Shown in pieces: positions 1 to 8,453 of a DNA stretch of 64,000 nt. The notes beneath the pieces are model-generated. The model worked only from the letters and a program-made list of their open reading frames with translations, had not been told where the DNA came from and made no database searches. Source of the DNA: an uncultured Gammaproteobacteria bacterium (GTDB lineage: Bacteria; Pseudomonadota; Gammaproteobacteria; Pseudomonadales; Pseudohongiellaceae); NCBI GenBank assembly GCA_903853385.1, contig CAINTJ010000027.1, positions 1 through 64,000 of the forward strand, in the 5' to 3' direction. Numbering within the stretch: position 1 is the stretch's first letter; every line of letters begins with the position of its first letter. The position numbers and the translations under genes are program-made.

Positions 1-155
1 CAGACCACACTGATCAAAGTGGTTTTGCCCGCGCCATTGGGCCCCAGCAGCGCAATGATCTCGCCTTCACGAATTTCCAGATTGATATTGTTGAGAGCCT
101 GGAATCCCGAGGCGTAAACCTTGCTAAGATTTTCGATTTTAATTATGGCAGACAT
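1..155 (-). CDS. ABC transporter ATP-binding protein, N-terminal part (runs off window)
   Basis: Only the first 51 codons are present, read leftward from an ATG at 155. The translation has the usual beta-strand start of an ABC ATPase and reaches a Walker A motif, GPNGAGKTT, near residues 40-48. The NLSKVY and ALNNINLEI-type wording most resembles YadG-like ATPases of two-component ABC-2 exporters. Its permease partner would lie outside the window, so the substrate cannot be judged. It is separated from the upstream MFS gene by a hairpin terminator and probably has its own promoter in 156-250. ATPase identity is certain; the subfamily is a guess. Confidence 0.85.
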   Translation of the reverse strand, partial: MSAIIKIENLSKVYASGFQALNNINLEIREGEIIALLGPNGAGKTTLISVV

Positions 156-250
156 GAAGGAACTCAATGTAATAACAGCGCCAGCGGCATTGGCAGCAAC
201 TCTAACAGATCAGCAAGAATATCCCGCCAGTGGAGCCACGGCCTATCCAT

Positions 251-279
251 AAAAAAAGGCAGATCACTCTGCCTTTTTT
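251..279 (-). terminator. Rho-independent terminator after the MFS gene
   Basis: A-rich left arm and T-rich right arm flank the inverted repeat GGCAGA / TCTGCC with a 4-base TCAC loop. The run of A on one side and T on the other makes it bidirectional in principle. It lies 24 bases beyond the stop of the leftward MFS gene and before the ABC ATPase start at 155, so it should end the MFS transcript. Confidence 0.8.
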
Positions 280-302
280 AATAAAAACTTCAGCGATGAT
301 GC

Positions 303-1667
303 TCAAGCCATCGAAATATCCAGCTTGCCACCAGCTGTGCCATCAGTGGCTGCTGCATTGGCAGGTTTGTTGGTGCCGAGTTTAAGGAAAATCAGCGTGA
401 TAGCCCCCAGTAGCGAACCTATACCCATCGTCAGACCCACAGTACCGAGCGTGGCACCGCCTTTCAGCAAATAGCCGGCAAGAATCGGAGCCAGTACCGC
501 ACCGCCGCGGCCAACACCGATCACAAACCCGGTACCAGTAGCGCGCACATGGGTAGGAAATACATAGGCCACTATCGTATACAAACCGGACACACCTGCA
601 TTACCGAAGAAACCGGCGAACGCAGCCAGATAGCTCAACTGGGCAACCTCAGATGCGGATTGACCGAAAATGGCAACACCCACCATTGTCATAGCCAAAA
701 TCCCAATGGTCAGTGGCTTGAGGCCAATACGGGTACTCAGCACACCGAACACGGCACCGCCGAGGGCTCCACCAACGTTGGCCCAGGTCAACACACCGGA
801 TGCCGCGGCAGCCGGAATGCCCATCGTGGTGACGATGGTCGGGGTCCACTTAAGGATGTAGTAGAAAGTAATGATGTGGAAGAAGTAAGCCAGCGTTACC
901 AGAATGGTGGTGAAGGCCAGTGCAGGCGAGAAAATATCCAGAACCGATTTGCCGCGAACTTCGTGCGGCAGGATAGGCAGTGCCTCAATGATTTTATGTC
1001 CAAGCTTGCTCATCGCAGTGTTGATGCGAGCCAATGCATTTTGTGGCTGTCGACGCGTCAGCCAATGAACGGATTCGGGCACCAGGAAATATACAATTGG
1101 AATCAGCACGGCAGACAATACCGCCCCCGTCGTGAACATTACACGCCAGTTAAGTGCGCCAGCATTCAGCAAGGCCTTGCCGACTTCACCGCATACTATG
1201 CCGCCCAGAGGATAGCCAATCACCATCATCGAGATACAGAAGCCACGCTGACGATTGTTGGAGAATTCGGCAACAACAGCATTGGTGGTAGACAACATGC
1301 CGCCAATACCCAGACCGGTATAGACACGCCAGATCATCAGCATCGTCAGGGTCGGGGATGTGGTGGCCAGGTACATGCCGGATGACATCACTACCAGACA
1401 GCCGAGAATCATGTTGCGGCGACCGATCTTGTCCGCGACACCACCCAAAAATATGGAGCCAAAAGCCATGCCGATCAGTTCCATCGACAATACAAAGCCC
1501 AACTGGGCCTGGTCGATACCGAACTCAGTCCGGATGCCCGGGCCGGAAACACTTATTGCCAGCACATCAAAGCCATCCAGTGCATTAAGCATCACCGTGA
1601 TCGCGACGATTACGAACTGCAGCATCGTCATCGCAGATTTATCAATTATTTCGCGTGGATCGGTCAT
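303..1667 (-). CDS. MFS transporter, aromatic acid:H+ symporter-like
   Basis: A 454-residue major facilitator superfamily permease with about 12 membrane segments. Near residue 31 the first helix carries DGFD, the DGxD motif typical of the aromatic acid/H+ symporter group (PcaK/BenK-like), and the loop after helix 2 carries the MFS signature GGVADKIGRR (about 75-84). It would import an organic, possibly aromatic, acid across the inner membrane using the proton gradient. The ATG at 1667 is preferred over the longer frame starting at 1772 because AAGGGGGG precedes it by about ten bases and the extra N-terminal 35 residues are not MFS-like. It is divergent from the exported operon starting at 1916. 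The substrate is not determinable from sequence. Confidence 0.85.
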   Translation of the reverse strand: MTDPREIIDKSAMTMLQFVIVAITVMLNALDGFDVLAISVSGPGIRTEFGIDQAQLGFVLSMELIGMAFGSIFLGGVADKIGRRNMILGCLVVMSSGMYLATTSPTLTMLMIWRVYTGLGIGGMLSTTNAVVAEFSNNRQRGFCISMMVIGYPLGGIVCGEVGKALLNAGALNWRVMFTTGAVLSAVLIPIVYFLVPESVHWLTRRQPQNALARINTAMSKLGHKIIEALPILPHEVRGKSVLDIFSPALAFTTILVTLAYFFHIITFYYILKWTPTIVTTMGIPAAAASGVLTWANVGGALGGAVFGVLSTRIGLKPLTIGILAMTMVGVAIFGQSASEVAQLSYLAAFAGFFGNAGVSGLYTIVAYVFPTHVRATGTGFVIGVGRGGAVLAPILAGYLLKGGATLGTVGLTMGIGSLLGAITLIFLKLGTNKPANAAATDGTAGGKLDISMA

Positions 1668-1915
1668 GCGGGAATCCCCCCTTGATATTGTTATGAATGA
1701 TCCGGAGGGAGCCTGTTTGGCACTCTTCCGGACATTGGTTGGTACTGTGGAAAACGACGCAATTTGCAGCAATTATGCAAGCTGTCGCAGTTGGTGCGTG
1801 GGAGCATAAAACAGCTCTTGATCCATAACAAGGACGCCTCGCGCTCATGGCCTGATACTGCCATCTGATCTATACTTAAATGGTATCCGGCAACAACAAC
1901 TTTGGCGTAGTTTTC
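1668..1915. promoter_or_regulatory. Divergent promoter region between MFS gene and exported operon
   Basis: This 248-base gap must hold the promoters for both directions. Two inverted repeats are visible: TCCGGA at 1701-1706 mirrored at 1727-1732, and TTGCA (1764-1768) mirrored as TGCAA (1776-1780). A TATACT hexamer at 1871-1876 lies 40 bases before the ATG at 1916 and could be a -10 box, but no convincing -35 sits at the right distance. The repeats could be operators; no regulator gene is adjacent, so this is weak. Confidence 0.35.
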
Positions 1916-2839
1916 ATGTTGAATCGCAGAAATTTTCTACAGCTTTCCACGCTGGCCAGCAGCGCAGCCCTGCTTCCCCCTGTATTGAAACAACAAGCGT
2001 TCGCACAGAGTAGCCCACTCAAGCTGCAAGCGTTGCAGCCCAATATAACCCTGGTCAGTGGCGGGGCCTGCAACGTATTGGTAGTCAAGGCAGCCAACGG
2101 CGAGCTGCTGGTCGTTGACGGCGGCCACAAACAGGGTGCCAAAGACCTGCGCAGCACTATTGAGACCAGCACGGGCAGCAAAAAGTTTGCCACCCTGATC
2201 AACACCCACTGGCATCCTGAACAAACCGGCCTCAATGAAGTGCTGGGCAACAAGAGTACTCGCATCTTCGCACACGAAAACACCCGCGAATGGCTCAGCA
2301 CCTCAGTCAAGCGCCTGCTGGAAGACAAGGTTTACCCGCCTTTACCGGAATTGGCACGTCCCAATGATGTGTTCTACAACTACGGCGATTTCATGCATGG
2401 CACCAGCAAGGTCGAATTCGGCTATCTGCGCCAGGCCCATACCGATGGCGACATGTATGTCTATTTGCCCGAAGCCAACATCTTGCACGCCGGCGGTGTA
2501 ATCTCCAACGAAGGCTGGCCTTTGCTTGACTGGTGGACAGGTGGCTGGATGGGTGGCCTGGTCGATGGTCTGGAAACCCTGCTGAGTGTGGCCAACACCG
2601 GCACCCTGATCATTCCTGCCAACGGCAAACCTATCACCCGTGTCGAATTGCAGGCCCAACGCGACATGTACGCCAATATCTTCACTACCGTGCGTAACCT
2701 GTTCCAGAAGGCCAATACTGTGGAACAAACCGTGGCAGCCAAACCCGCCAAAGCCTGGGAGGCACAATATGGCTCCGCTGATGCATTTATCACGCTGGCC
2801 CACTGGAGTCTGATTCCGCATCTGACTCCGGATGCATGA
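1916..2839 (+). CDS. Exported metallo-beta-lactamase-fold protein with degenerate second metal site
   Basis: A 307-residue protein with an N-terminal export signal (LNRRNFLQLS followed by a hydrophobic stretch and an AFA/Q-type cleavage site near residue 30); the twin arginine suggests Tat export. The fold motifs of metallo-beta-lactamases are recognisable: THWHPEQ at about 97-103, AHTDGD near 175 and PANG near 236. The three Zn1 histidines (H98, H100, H175) are present, but the Zn2 ligands are not: the usual D and H of HxHxDH are E102 and Q103, the later D is G194 and the last H is N236. It may be a mono-metal or non-hydrolytic variant. The ATG at 1916 is chosen over 1880 because it begins the signal peptide directly. 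It is the first gene of the operon reaching 8387. Confidence 0.8.
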   Translation: MLNRRNFLQLSTLASSAALLPPVLKQQAFAQSSPLKLQALQPNITLVSGGACNVLVVKAANGELLVVDGGHKQGAKDLRSTIETSTGSKKFATLINTHWHPEQTGLNEVLGNKSTRIFAHENTREWLSTSVKRLLEDKVYPPLPELARPNDVFYNYGDFMHGTSKVEFGYLRQAHTDGDMYVYLPEANILHAGGVISNEGWPLLDWWTGGWMGGLVDGLETLLSVANTGTLIIPANGKPITRVELQAQRDMYANIFTTVRNLFQKANTVEQTVAAKPAKAWEAQYGSADAFITLAHWSLIPHLTPDA

Positions 2840-2921
2840 CCTGAGGCATGGTTCCGAGAGCATGCATCAATATTTATCCTACCAAACAGTGTTCAAAGTA
2901 TTCAGTAGCAAGGTAACCGCA

Positions 2922-5417
2922 ATGCGCAGCATCCATAAACGGCACTTACTCCCTTCGTTCCTTACCTGCTTGCAAAGCGCAGTGGCCACCGCAGTGATGG
3001 CTATTGCCTGCGGCAGTGCCCAGGCCCAGCCAGCGGCCAGTCACGATTTTGCAGCGCTCAAAAAAGCTGACAGTTTCTGGGGCTATTTCAACGAATACTG
3101 CACCGAGTGCCATAATTTTGATGACTTCTCCGGTGGCATCGATTTCACCGCCATCAAGCCTGCTGACGTGCCCGACTCCACCGAACTGTTTGAAAAAGTG
3201 CTGGTGAAAATGCGCGGCCGCATGATGCCGCCGCCCAATCACGCGCGCCCGGATGAAACCAAGACCGATGCGTTTGTGGCCTGGATGGAGAATTATCTGG
3301 ATGAAGTAGGCAAGGGCCATGAGAACCCCACGCACATTGCCATCCACCGGCTCAATCGCAAAGAATATGGCAACACCATCCGCGACCTGTTTGGCATCAA
3401 GATCGACGCCACCCAGATGCTGCCGCAGGATTCGCAGAGCGCCGGCTTTGACAATGTGGCCGAAGCGTTGTCGGTATCACCGACCTTCATTGACCAGTAT
3501 GTAGCAGCTGCCCGCAAGATCAGTGAGCAGGTAGTTGGCGATCCGACTCCTACACTCGGTAGCCAGGTCTATAGCCCCAAAGAATCTCTGCCGACACGCG
3601 CAGAAGGCGGCGGTTACCAGCAGTTCCATGTTGACGGTTTGCCGCTGGGCACCCGCGGCGGCATGTTGATCGACCACTGGTTCCCGGCTGATGGCGAATA
3701 TGCTGTTAATGTCGGTGATTTCAATCTGTCGGCCTGGATGTACAACATCGAATTCGAAAACAAGATGGTGGTGACTCTCGATGGTGAAAAGGTTTACGAA
3801 ACTATTATAGGTGGCGATAAGGATCGTATTGCCCTCGATCTCAACCAGGGTCCGCCGATGGATGACATCAACGGCCGCACCAAGAACATCCGCTTTAAAA
3901 CCACGGCCGGTCCGCACAAGGTTGGTGTGACATATGTGCGCAGATCCTTCGCTGAATCCGACGATCAATTGCAGCATTTCTCGCCAGGATCAGTGCAAGA
4001 CCGCATTATGATTGTTCCATCCGTGGAAATCCGCGGTCCTTTCTCGGTGACTGGTTTGAGCATGACGCCTTCACGCCAACAGCTCTACAGCTGCGTACCC
4101 AAAACCAGGAATGACGAAGTCGCTTGCGGCAAACAAATCATCGCGCAGGTTGCTACCCGGGCTTATCGACGTCCGCTTACCGACGATGACATGCAACCGC
4201 TGATGACGTTCTTTAACAGTGGCCGCGATGAAAGCGGATTCGATGAGGGTATGCGGCGAGCACTGACCCGCATGCTGGCCAGCCCCAATTTCCTGTACCG
4301 TGCCGAGATGACACCTGCCAGCAGCAAACCAGGCGATGTCTATACATTGAACAGTATTGATCTGGCTTCACGTTTGTCATTCTTCCTGTGGAGCAGCATC
4401 CCCGATGACAAACTGTTGCAGCTGGCAGTTGCAGATAAATTGCAAGACAAAACCGTGCTTGAGTCAGAAATCAAACGCATGCTGGCGGATCCACGCTCCA
4501 AAGCATTGGCCGAAAACTTTGCCTATCAGTGGCTGAAATTAAGCAAACTGGACGAACTCAATCCTGACCCTGCCACATTTCCCTATGCTGCCGGGGCTGG
4601 TGATATGCGATCGGATTTCAAACAGGAGCTGAGTCTGTTCGTCGACAGCATTTTCCGCGGAGACCAGAATGTAATGCGGCTGCTTGATGCCAATTACACT
4701 TTCCTCAATGAAAAGCTGGCAATGCATTACGGCATCAAGGATGTCAAAGGCGACCGCTTCCGTCGTGTGCAACTGACCGACAGCAACCGCTGGGGTTTGC
4801 TTGGCAAAGGTGGCGTGCTGATGGTGACTGCCTATCCCAACCGCACCAGTCCGGTATTGCGAGGCGCATGGATTCTGGAAACCATCATGGGCGCCCCGCC
4901 CCCGATGCCGCCCGCCAATGTGCCAGCCCTTAAAGAAAACGAAACCGGCAAAGTAGCCACCACCGTCCGTGCACGGCTTGAGCATCACCGTGAAAACCCG
5001 GTGTGTTTCTCCTGCCATTCCGTGATGGATCCACTCGGCTTTGCGCTCGACAACTTCGATGCAGTCGGCCGCTGGCGTGATGTCGATCGTTTCACTGCCA
5101 CCCCGGTGGATCCGTCCGGTATCATGCCCAATGGTTCCTCGGTGAAAGGCCCGGCTGAATTGCGCAAGGCCTTGATGGCACGTCCCAACAACTTTGTACA
5201 AGGCTTGTCCGGCAAACTGATGATTTATGCACTGGGTCGTGCCCTGGACCAGCGTGACATGCCGGTGGTGCGTCAGGTGGTGCGAGATACTGGGGCCCAG
5301 AACTTCCGTTTCTCGGCCATCATCACCAGCATCATAGAGAGTGATTTGTTCCTGAAGAATACAGTGCCGGTACCAACGATCGCCGCGTTGGCAGCCAATA
5401 GCACCCCATCCCATTGA
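2922..5417 (+). CDS. DUF1592-family protein with two c-type haem motifs
   Basis: An 831-residue exported protein of the planctomycete-type cytochrome/DUF1587-DUF1592-DUF1595-DUF1588-DUF1585 architecture. After a Sec-type signal (basic start, hydrophobic core, AQA near 36) comes CTECH at about 60-64, and a second CFSCH at 695-699 inside the DUF1588-like part. Each CxxCH could bind a covalent haem, so the protein should act in the periplasm or at the cell surface and need cytochrome c maturation. The middle has the HRLNRKEYGNTIRDLFG stretch typical of DUF1587. No function is established for the family; its constant partner is a DUF1552 protein, found here immediately downstream. The start at 2922 follows AAGGT and begins the signal peptide; the longer frame from 2832 would overlap the previous gene. 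Confidence 0.88.
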   Translation: MRSIHKRHLLPSFLTCLQSAVATAVMAIACGSAQAQPAASHDFAALKKADSFWGYFNEYCTECHNFDDFSGGIDFTAIKPADVPDSTELFEKVLVKMRGRMMPPPNHARPDETKTDAFVAWMENYLDEVGKGHENPTHIAIHRLNRKEYGNTIRDLFGIKIDATQMLPQDSQSAGFDNVAEALSVSPTFIDQYVAAARKISEQVVGDPTPTLGSQVYSPKESLPTRAEGGGYQQFHVDGLPLGTRGGMLIDHWFPADGEYAVNVGDFNLSAWMYNIEFENKMVVTLDGEKVYETIIGGDKDRIALDLNQGPPMDDINGRTKNIRFKTTAGPHKVGVTYVRRSFAESDDQLQHFSPGSVQDRIMIVPSVEIRGPFSVTGLSMTPSRQQLYSCVPKTRNDEVACGKQIIAQVATRAYRRPLTDDDMQPLMTFFNSGRDESGFDEGMRRALTRMLASPNFLYRAEMTPASSKPGDVYTLNSIDLASRLSFFLWSSIPDDKLLQLAVADKLQDKTVLESEIKRMLADPRSKALAENFAYQWLKLSKLDELNPDPATFPYAAGAGDMRSDFKQELSLFVDSIFRGDQNVMRLLDANYTFLNEKLAMHYGIKDVKGDRFRRVQLTDSNRWGLLGKGGVLMVTAYPNRTSPVLRGAWILETIMGAPPPMPPANVPALKENETGKVATTVRARLEHHRENPVCFSCHSVMDPLGFALDNFDAVGRWRDVDRFTATPVDPSGIMPNGSSVKGPAELRKALMARPNNFVQGLSGKLMIYALGRALDQRDMPVVRQVVRDTGAQNFRFSAIITSIIESDLFLKNTVPVPTIAALAANSTPSH

Positions 5418-5432
5418 GAGGAGAATAGCCAC

Positions 5433-6740
5433 ATGTTCATTACCAAAAAGTACCTGTCACGTCGCACGCTGTTACGTGGGCTGGGAACCGGGATAGCCCT
5501 CCCCTTGCTGGATGCGATGATTCCGGCTTCCACGGCCTGGGCCCAGACTGCGGCCAAACAGCAACCGCGCATGGGCTTTGTATTTTTTCCCCATGGCGCG
5601 GTAATGAAAAACTGGATGCCGGCTGCTACCGGCAAGGATTTCCAGATAGGCGAAATCCTCAAGCCGGCCGAAAAATTCAAAAACAAGATGACCATAGTCT
5701 CAGGCCTGCGCAACAAGCCTGCCGAAAGCAATGATCCCCACGGCATCATCGCTGGCACCTGGTTGCGCTGCGTATCGCCCAAAGATAATGATCCGAACAA
5801 GGGGGTTACCTGCGACCAGATCGCCGCCCGCCAAATCGGCAAGTCCACTACCTTCCAGTCGATTGAAGTCGGCACGCCCGACAGCGGCCCTTGTGCTCCT
5901 GGTTTTTCCTGCGCATACGGCAGCTCACTGGCATTCCGCACACCACATGAAGGTTTACCGATTGAAAACAATCCACGCAAATTGTTCTATCAATTGTTCG
6001 GCATAGGCGACGATGCCCGTGAGCGCGCTGCCATCGTCAACCAGAACGGCAGCATCCTCGATTCCGTGATGAGTGAAACGGCTTCACTGCAACGCAGACT
6101 CGGCGCTGCGGACAATGCCATGGTGAGCAACTACCTGGAATCGGTGCGTGAAATAGAACAGCGCATTGCCAAAATGCAGAAGCAGGATCTCAGTCAAGTG
6201 GACATTCCGGCTGCCCCGGTGGGGATCCCGGCGTCCTTTGAAGATCACCTGAAAGCCTTGTTCGATCTGGTCGCGCTGTCCTTCCAGGTCAACCTGACTC
6301 ATGTCTCCACCTTTATGATGGAGAAGGAAGTCAGCATGCGCACCTATACCAGCATCGGCGTGGCGGAAGCATTCCATCCGCTATCGCACCATGGGGAGGA
6401 TCCCGAAAAAATGGCCAAGCTGACCCTCGTGCAGGCTTATCACACTAAAGTATTCAGCTATTTCCTGCAGAAGCTGGATGGCATGAAAGAAGGCAACGGT
6501 ACCGTGCTCGACAACTCGATCATCCTGTTCGGTGCCAACATGAGCAACAGTGACAAGCACAATAATGACCCGCTGCCGAGCGCTGTGTTCGGACTGGGCG
6601 GTGGCACCATCAAAGGCGGCCAGCACTTGCATTACAAACAGGACACACCACATGCCAACCTGTTGCTGACCTTGCTGCACCGTGCCGGCGTCAATGAACA
6701 AAGTTTCGGTGACAGCACGGGCGAATTGTCTGAAGTATAA
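5433..6740 (+). CDS. DUF1552 protein, Tat-exported
   Basis: A 435-residue protein whose N-terminus is a clear twin-arginine signal, SRRTLLRG at 9-16 followed by a hydrophobic segment ending AWAQ near 38. The body matches the DUF1552 family: GVTCDQ, the GLPIENNPRKLF block and the C-terminal DNSIILFGANMSNSD and HANLLLTLL blocks. Tat export implies folding, perhaps with a cofactor, before transport. GAGAGGAG lies 9 bases before the ATG, and the gene begins 15 bases after the DUF1592 stop, so the two are surely co-transcribed. The DUF1592-DUF1552 pair recurs in Planctomycetes and marine Gammaproteobacteria; its role is unknown to me. Confidence 0.88.
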   Translation: MFITKKYLSRRTLLRGLGTGIALPLLDAMIPASTAWAQTAAKQQPRMGFVFFPHGAVMKNWMPAATGKDFQIGEILKPAEKFKNKMTIVSGLRNKPAESNDPHGIIAGTWLRCVSPKDNDPNKGVTCDQIAARQIGKSTTFQSIEVGTPDSGPCAPGFSCAYGSSLAFRTPHEGLPIENNPRKLFYQLFGIGDDARERAAIVNQNGSILDSVMSETASLQRRLGAADNAMVSNYLESVREIEQRIAKMQKQDLSQVDIPAAPVGIPASFEDHLKALFDLVALSFQVNLTHVSTFMMEKEVSMRTYTSIGVAEAFHPLSHHGEDPEKMAKLTLVQAYHTKVFSYFLQKLDGMKEGNGTVLDNSIILFGANMSNSDKHNNDPLPSAVFGLGGGTIKGGQHLHYKQDTPHANLLLTLLHRAGVNEQSFGDSTGELSEV

Positions 6741-6767
6741 GCACGCGCGAACCAAGGGGAGACACGC

Positions 6768-8387
6768 ATGAAATTGAAGTTATTGGCAGCAGCCGTGCTG
6801 TTGGCAGCCATGAATTTGGCGCAGGCTGCTAACACCAGCCTGGCCCTGCTGGTCAGCAATGGCCAGAAAGCCGAAGCCTTGCAACAGATCGCCGCTGGTA
6901 CAGATGTAAATGCGGTGCGTACTGATGGCTCTTCGGCGCTGCTCTATGCCGCTTATCAGGGCGATGCCGAACTGGTGAAAGCGCTGCTCGACAAAGGTGC
7001 CAATCCCAATTTACGCAATGAGTATGGTGCGTTTGCGTTGTCTGAAGCCGTGCAGCAAGGTTCACAACCAATAGTTGACATGCTGCTGTCCCACAACGCC
7101 GATGCCAATCTGGGCAATGTTGAAAGTGAAACTGCCTTGATGGTGGCCGCACGCAGTGGCAACCTGGCAGCAGCACAAGCACTGCTGAAAGCCGGCGCCA
7201 AGGTTAATGCCAAAGAAAACTGGGGAGGCCAGACCGCCGTCATGTGGGCAGCCGCGCAAAGCCAGACTGAAATGCTGAAACTGCTGATCAAGAACGGCGC
7301 CGACGTGAACATGCAAGGCGCCATGCGGCTGTGGGATCGCCGTACCTTGAGTGAGCCGCGCCCAAAAGACATGAACAAAGGCGGTCTCACTGCCCTGCTT
7401 TATGCAAGCCGTGAAGGCTGCACAGACTGCGTGAAAATTCTCAAGGACGCTGGTGCCGATTTCAATGCCACTGATCCCGACCGCACCGGGCCGCTTAATA
7501 TGGCACTTATGAACCAGCATTTCGAAACAGCGATGGCGCTGCTCAATGCCGGCGCCGATGTTAACCAGATTGATCTGTTCGGCCGCGCACCGCTGTTCAA
7601 TGCGCTGGATCTCAATACTTTGCCGACTGGTGGCAGACCTGACATTCCATCCGAAGACAAAGTCTCTGGCTACGATGTCGCGAAAGTGTTGCTGGAAAAA
7701 GGCGCCAATCCCAACCAGCAATTGAAACTACGCCCCCCCTATCGCAATGCCATCTTTGATCGCGGTGCCGACAACAGCCTGTCAGAAGGTGCCACTCCAT
7801 TGATACGCGCAGCCCGCGCAGCCGATAACGCCAGTGTGAAATTGCTGCTTGAACACGGTGCGCTGATTGACCTGCCCAATGCCCGCGGCCACACACCGCT
7901 GCTGGTGGTATCCGGCATCGACTGGGCCGCTGAACCAACCCGTGGCCGCTTCAAGACCCAGGAAGCCAGCATAGAGACCCTCAAAATCCTGCTGGAACAT
8001 GGCGCCAATCTCAATGCCATTACCGGTGACCCGGCCCGACGTCCCAAAACCGTCATCACTGATACTGAACGCGGCGCCGGATTGCAACCCGCCATTCGTG
8101 GTGCAGCATTAACCGACGGCCAGAATGCGCTGCATGCCGCCGCCAAGGTTGGCTGGAGCAAGATCACCAAATTCCTGATCGAAAAAGGCATCAGGCAACA
8201 AGTAAAGGATTCTGCCGGACGCACTCCATTCGATCTGGCGATGGGCCGCTATCCCGCCACTTTTCTGCAACCTCCGCCACAGCCGATTGTGGAAACCGCC
8301 AAAATTTTGCAGGAGGAATGCCAGAAGACCGACAACTGCCAGATCACCAACCCGGTTGATTTCAGCAACCCAGCTGCTATCAAATAA
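6768..8387 (+). CDS. Secreted ankyrin-repeat protein
   Basis: A 539-residue protein with a Sec signal (KLKLLAAAVLLAAM, cleavage near AQAAN at 21) followed by roughly ten ankyrin repeats that fill nearly the whole chain, seen as repeated ALLYAA, LLDKGANPN and LLEHGA units spaced about 33 residues. Some repeats carry insertions, for example near residues 190-205 and 285-330. Ankyrin stacks bind proteins, so this is likely a periplasmic partner or scaffold for the DUF1592/DUF1552 pair. AAGGGGAG precedes the ATG, 27 bases after the previous stop. The strong terminator at 8405 closes the operon behind it. Confidence 0.9.
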   Translation: MKLKLLAAAVLLAAMNLAQAANTSLALLVSNGQKAEALQQIAAGTDVNAVRTDGSSALLYAAYQGDAELVKALLDKGANPNLRNEYGAFALSEAVQQGSQPIVDMLLSHNADANLGNVESETALMVAARSGNLAAAQALLKAGAKVNAKENWGGQTAVMWAAAQSQTEMLKLLIKNGADVNMQGAMRLWDRRTLSEPRPKDMNKGGLTALLYASREGCTDCVKILKDAGADFNATDPDRTGPLNMALMNQHFETAMALLNAGADVNQIDLFGRAPLFNALDLNTLPTGGRPDIPSEDKVSGYDVAKVLLEKGANPNQQLKLRPPYRNAIFDRGADNSLSEGATPLIRAARAADNASVKLLLEHGALIDLPNARGHTPLLVVSGIDWAAEPTRGRFKTQEASIETLKILLEHGANLNAITGDPARRPKTVITDTERGAGLQPAIRGAALTDGQNALHAAAKVGWSKITKFLIEKGIRQQVKDSAGRTPFDLAMGRYPATFLQPPPQPIVETAKILQEECQKTDNCQITNPVDFSNPAAIK

Positions 8388-8404
8388 GAATCAAGTCTGA
8401 AGAA

Positions 8405-8429
8405 AAAAACCCGGCGCTGCCGGGTTTTT
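8405..8429 (+). terminator. Rho-independent terminator of the exported operon
   Basis: Stem of AAAAACCCGGC and GCCGGGTTTTT with a 3-base GCT loop, beginning 18 bases after the ankyrin gene stop. The GC-rich core followed by a T run is a textbook terminator. It separates the exported operon from the ABC exporter pair starting at 8454. Confidence 0.9.
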
Positions 8430-8453
8430 CATTTTCATCAAAGGGAGATGGCA

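Noticed and set aside
1880-1915. Upstream ATG of the metallo-beta-lactamase-fold gene
   Set aside because: It adds 12 residues before the twin-arginine signal and lies just behind the -10-like box at 1871; the ATG at 1916 begins the signal properly.
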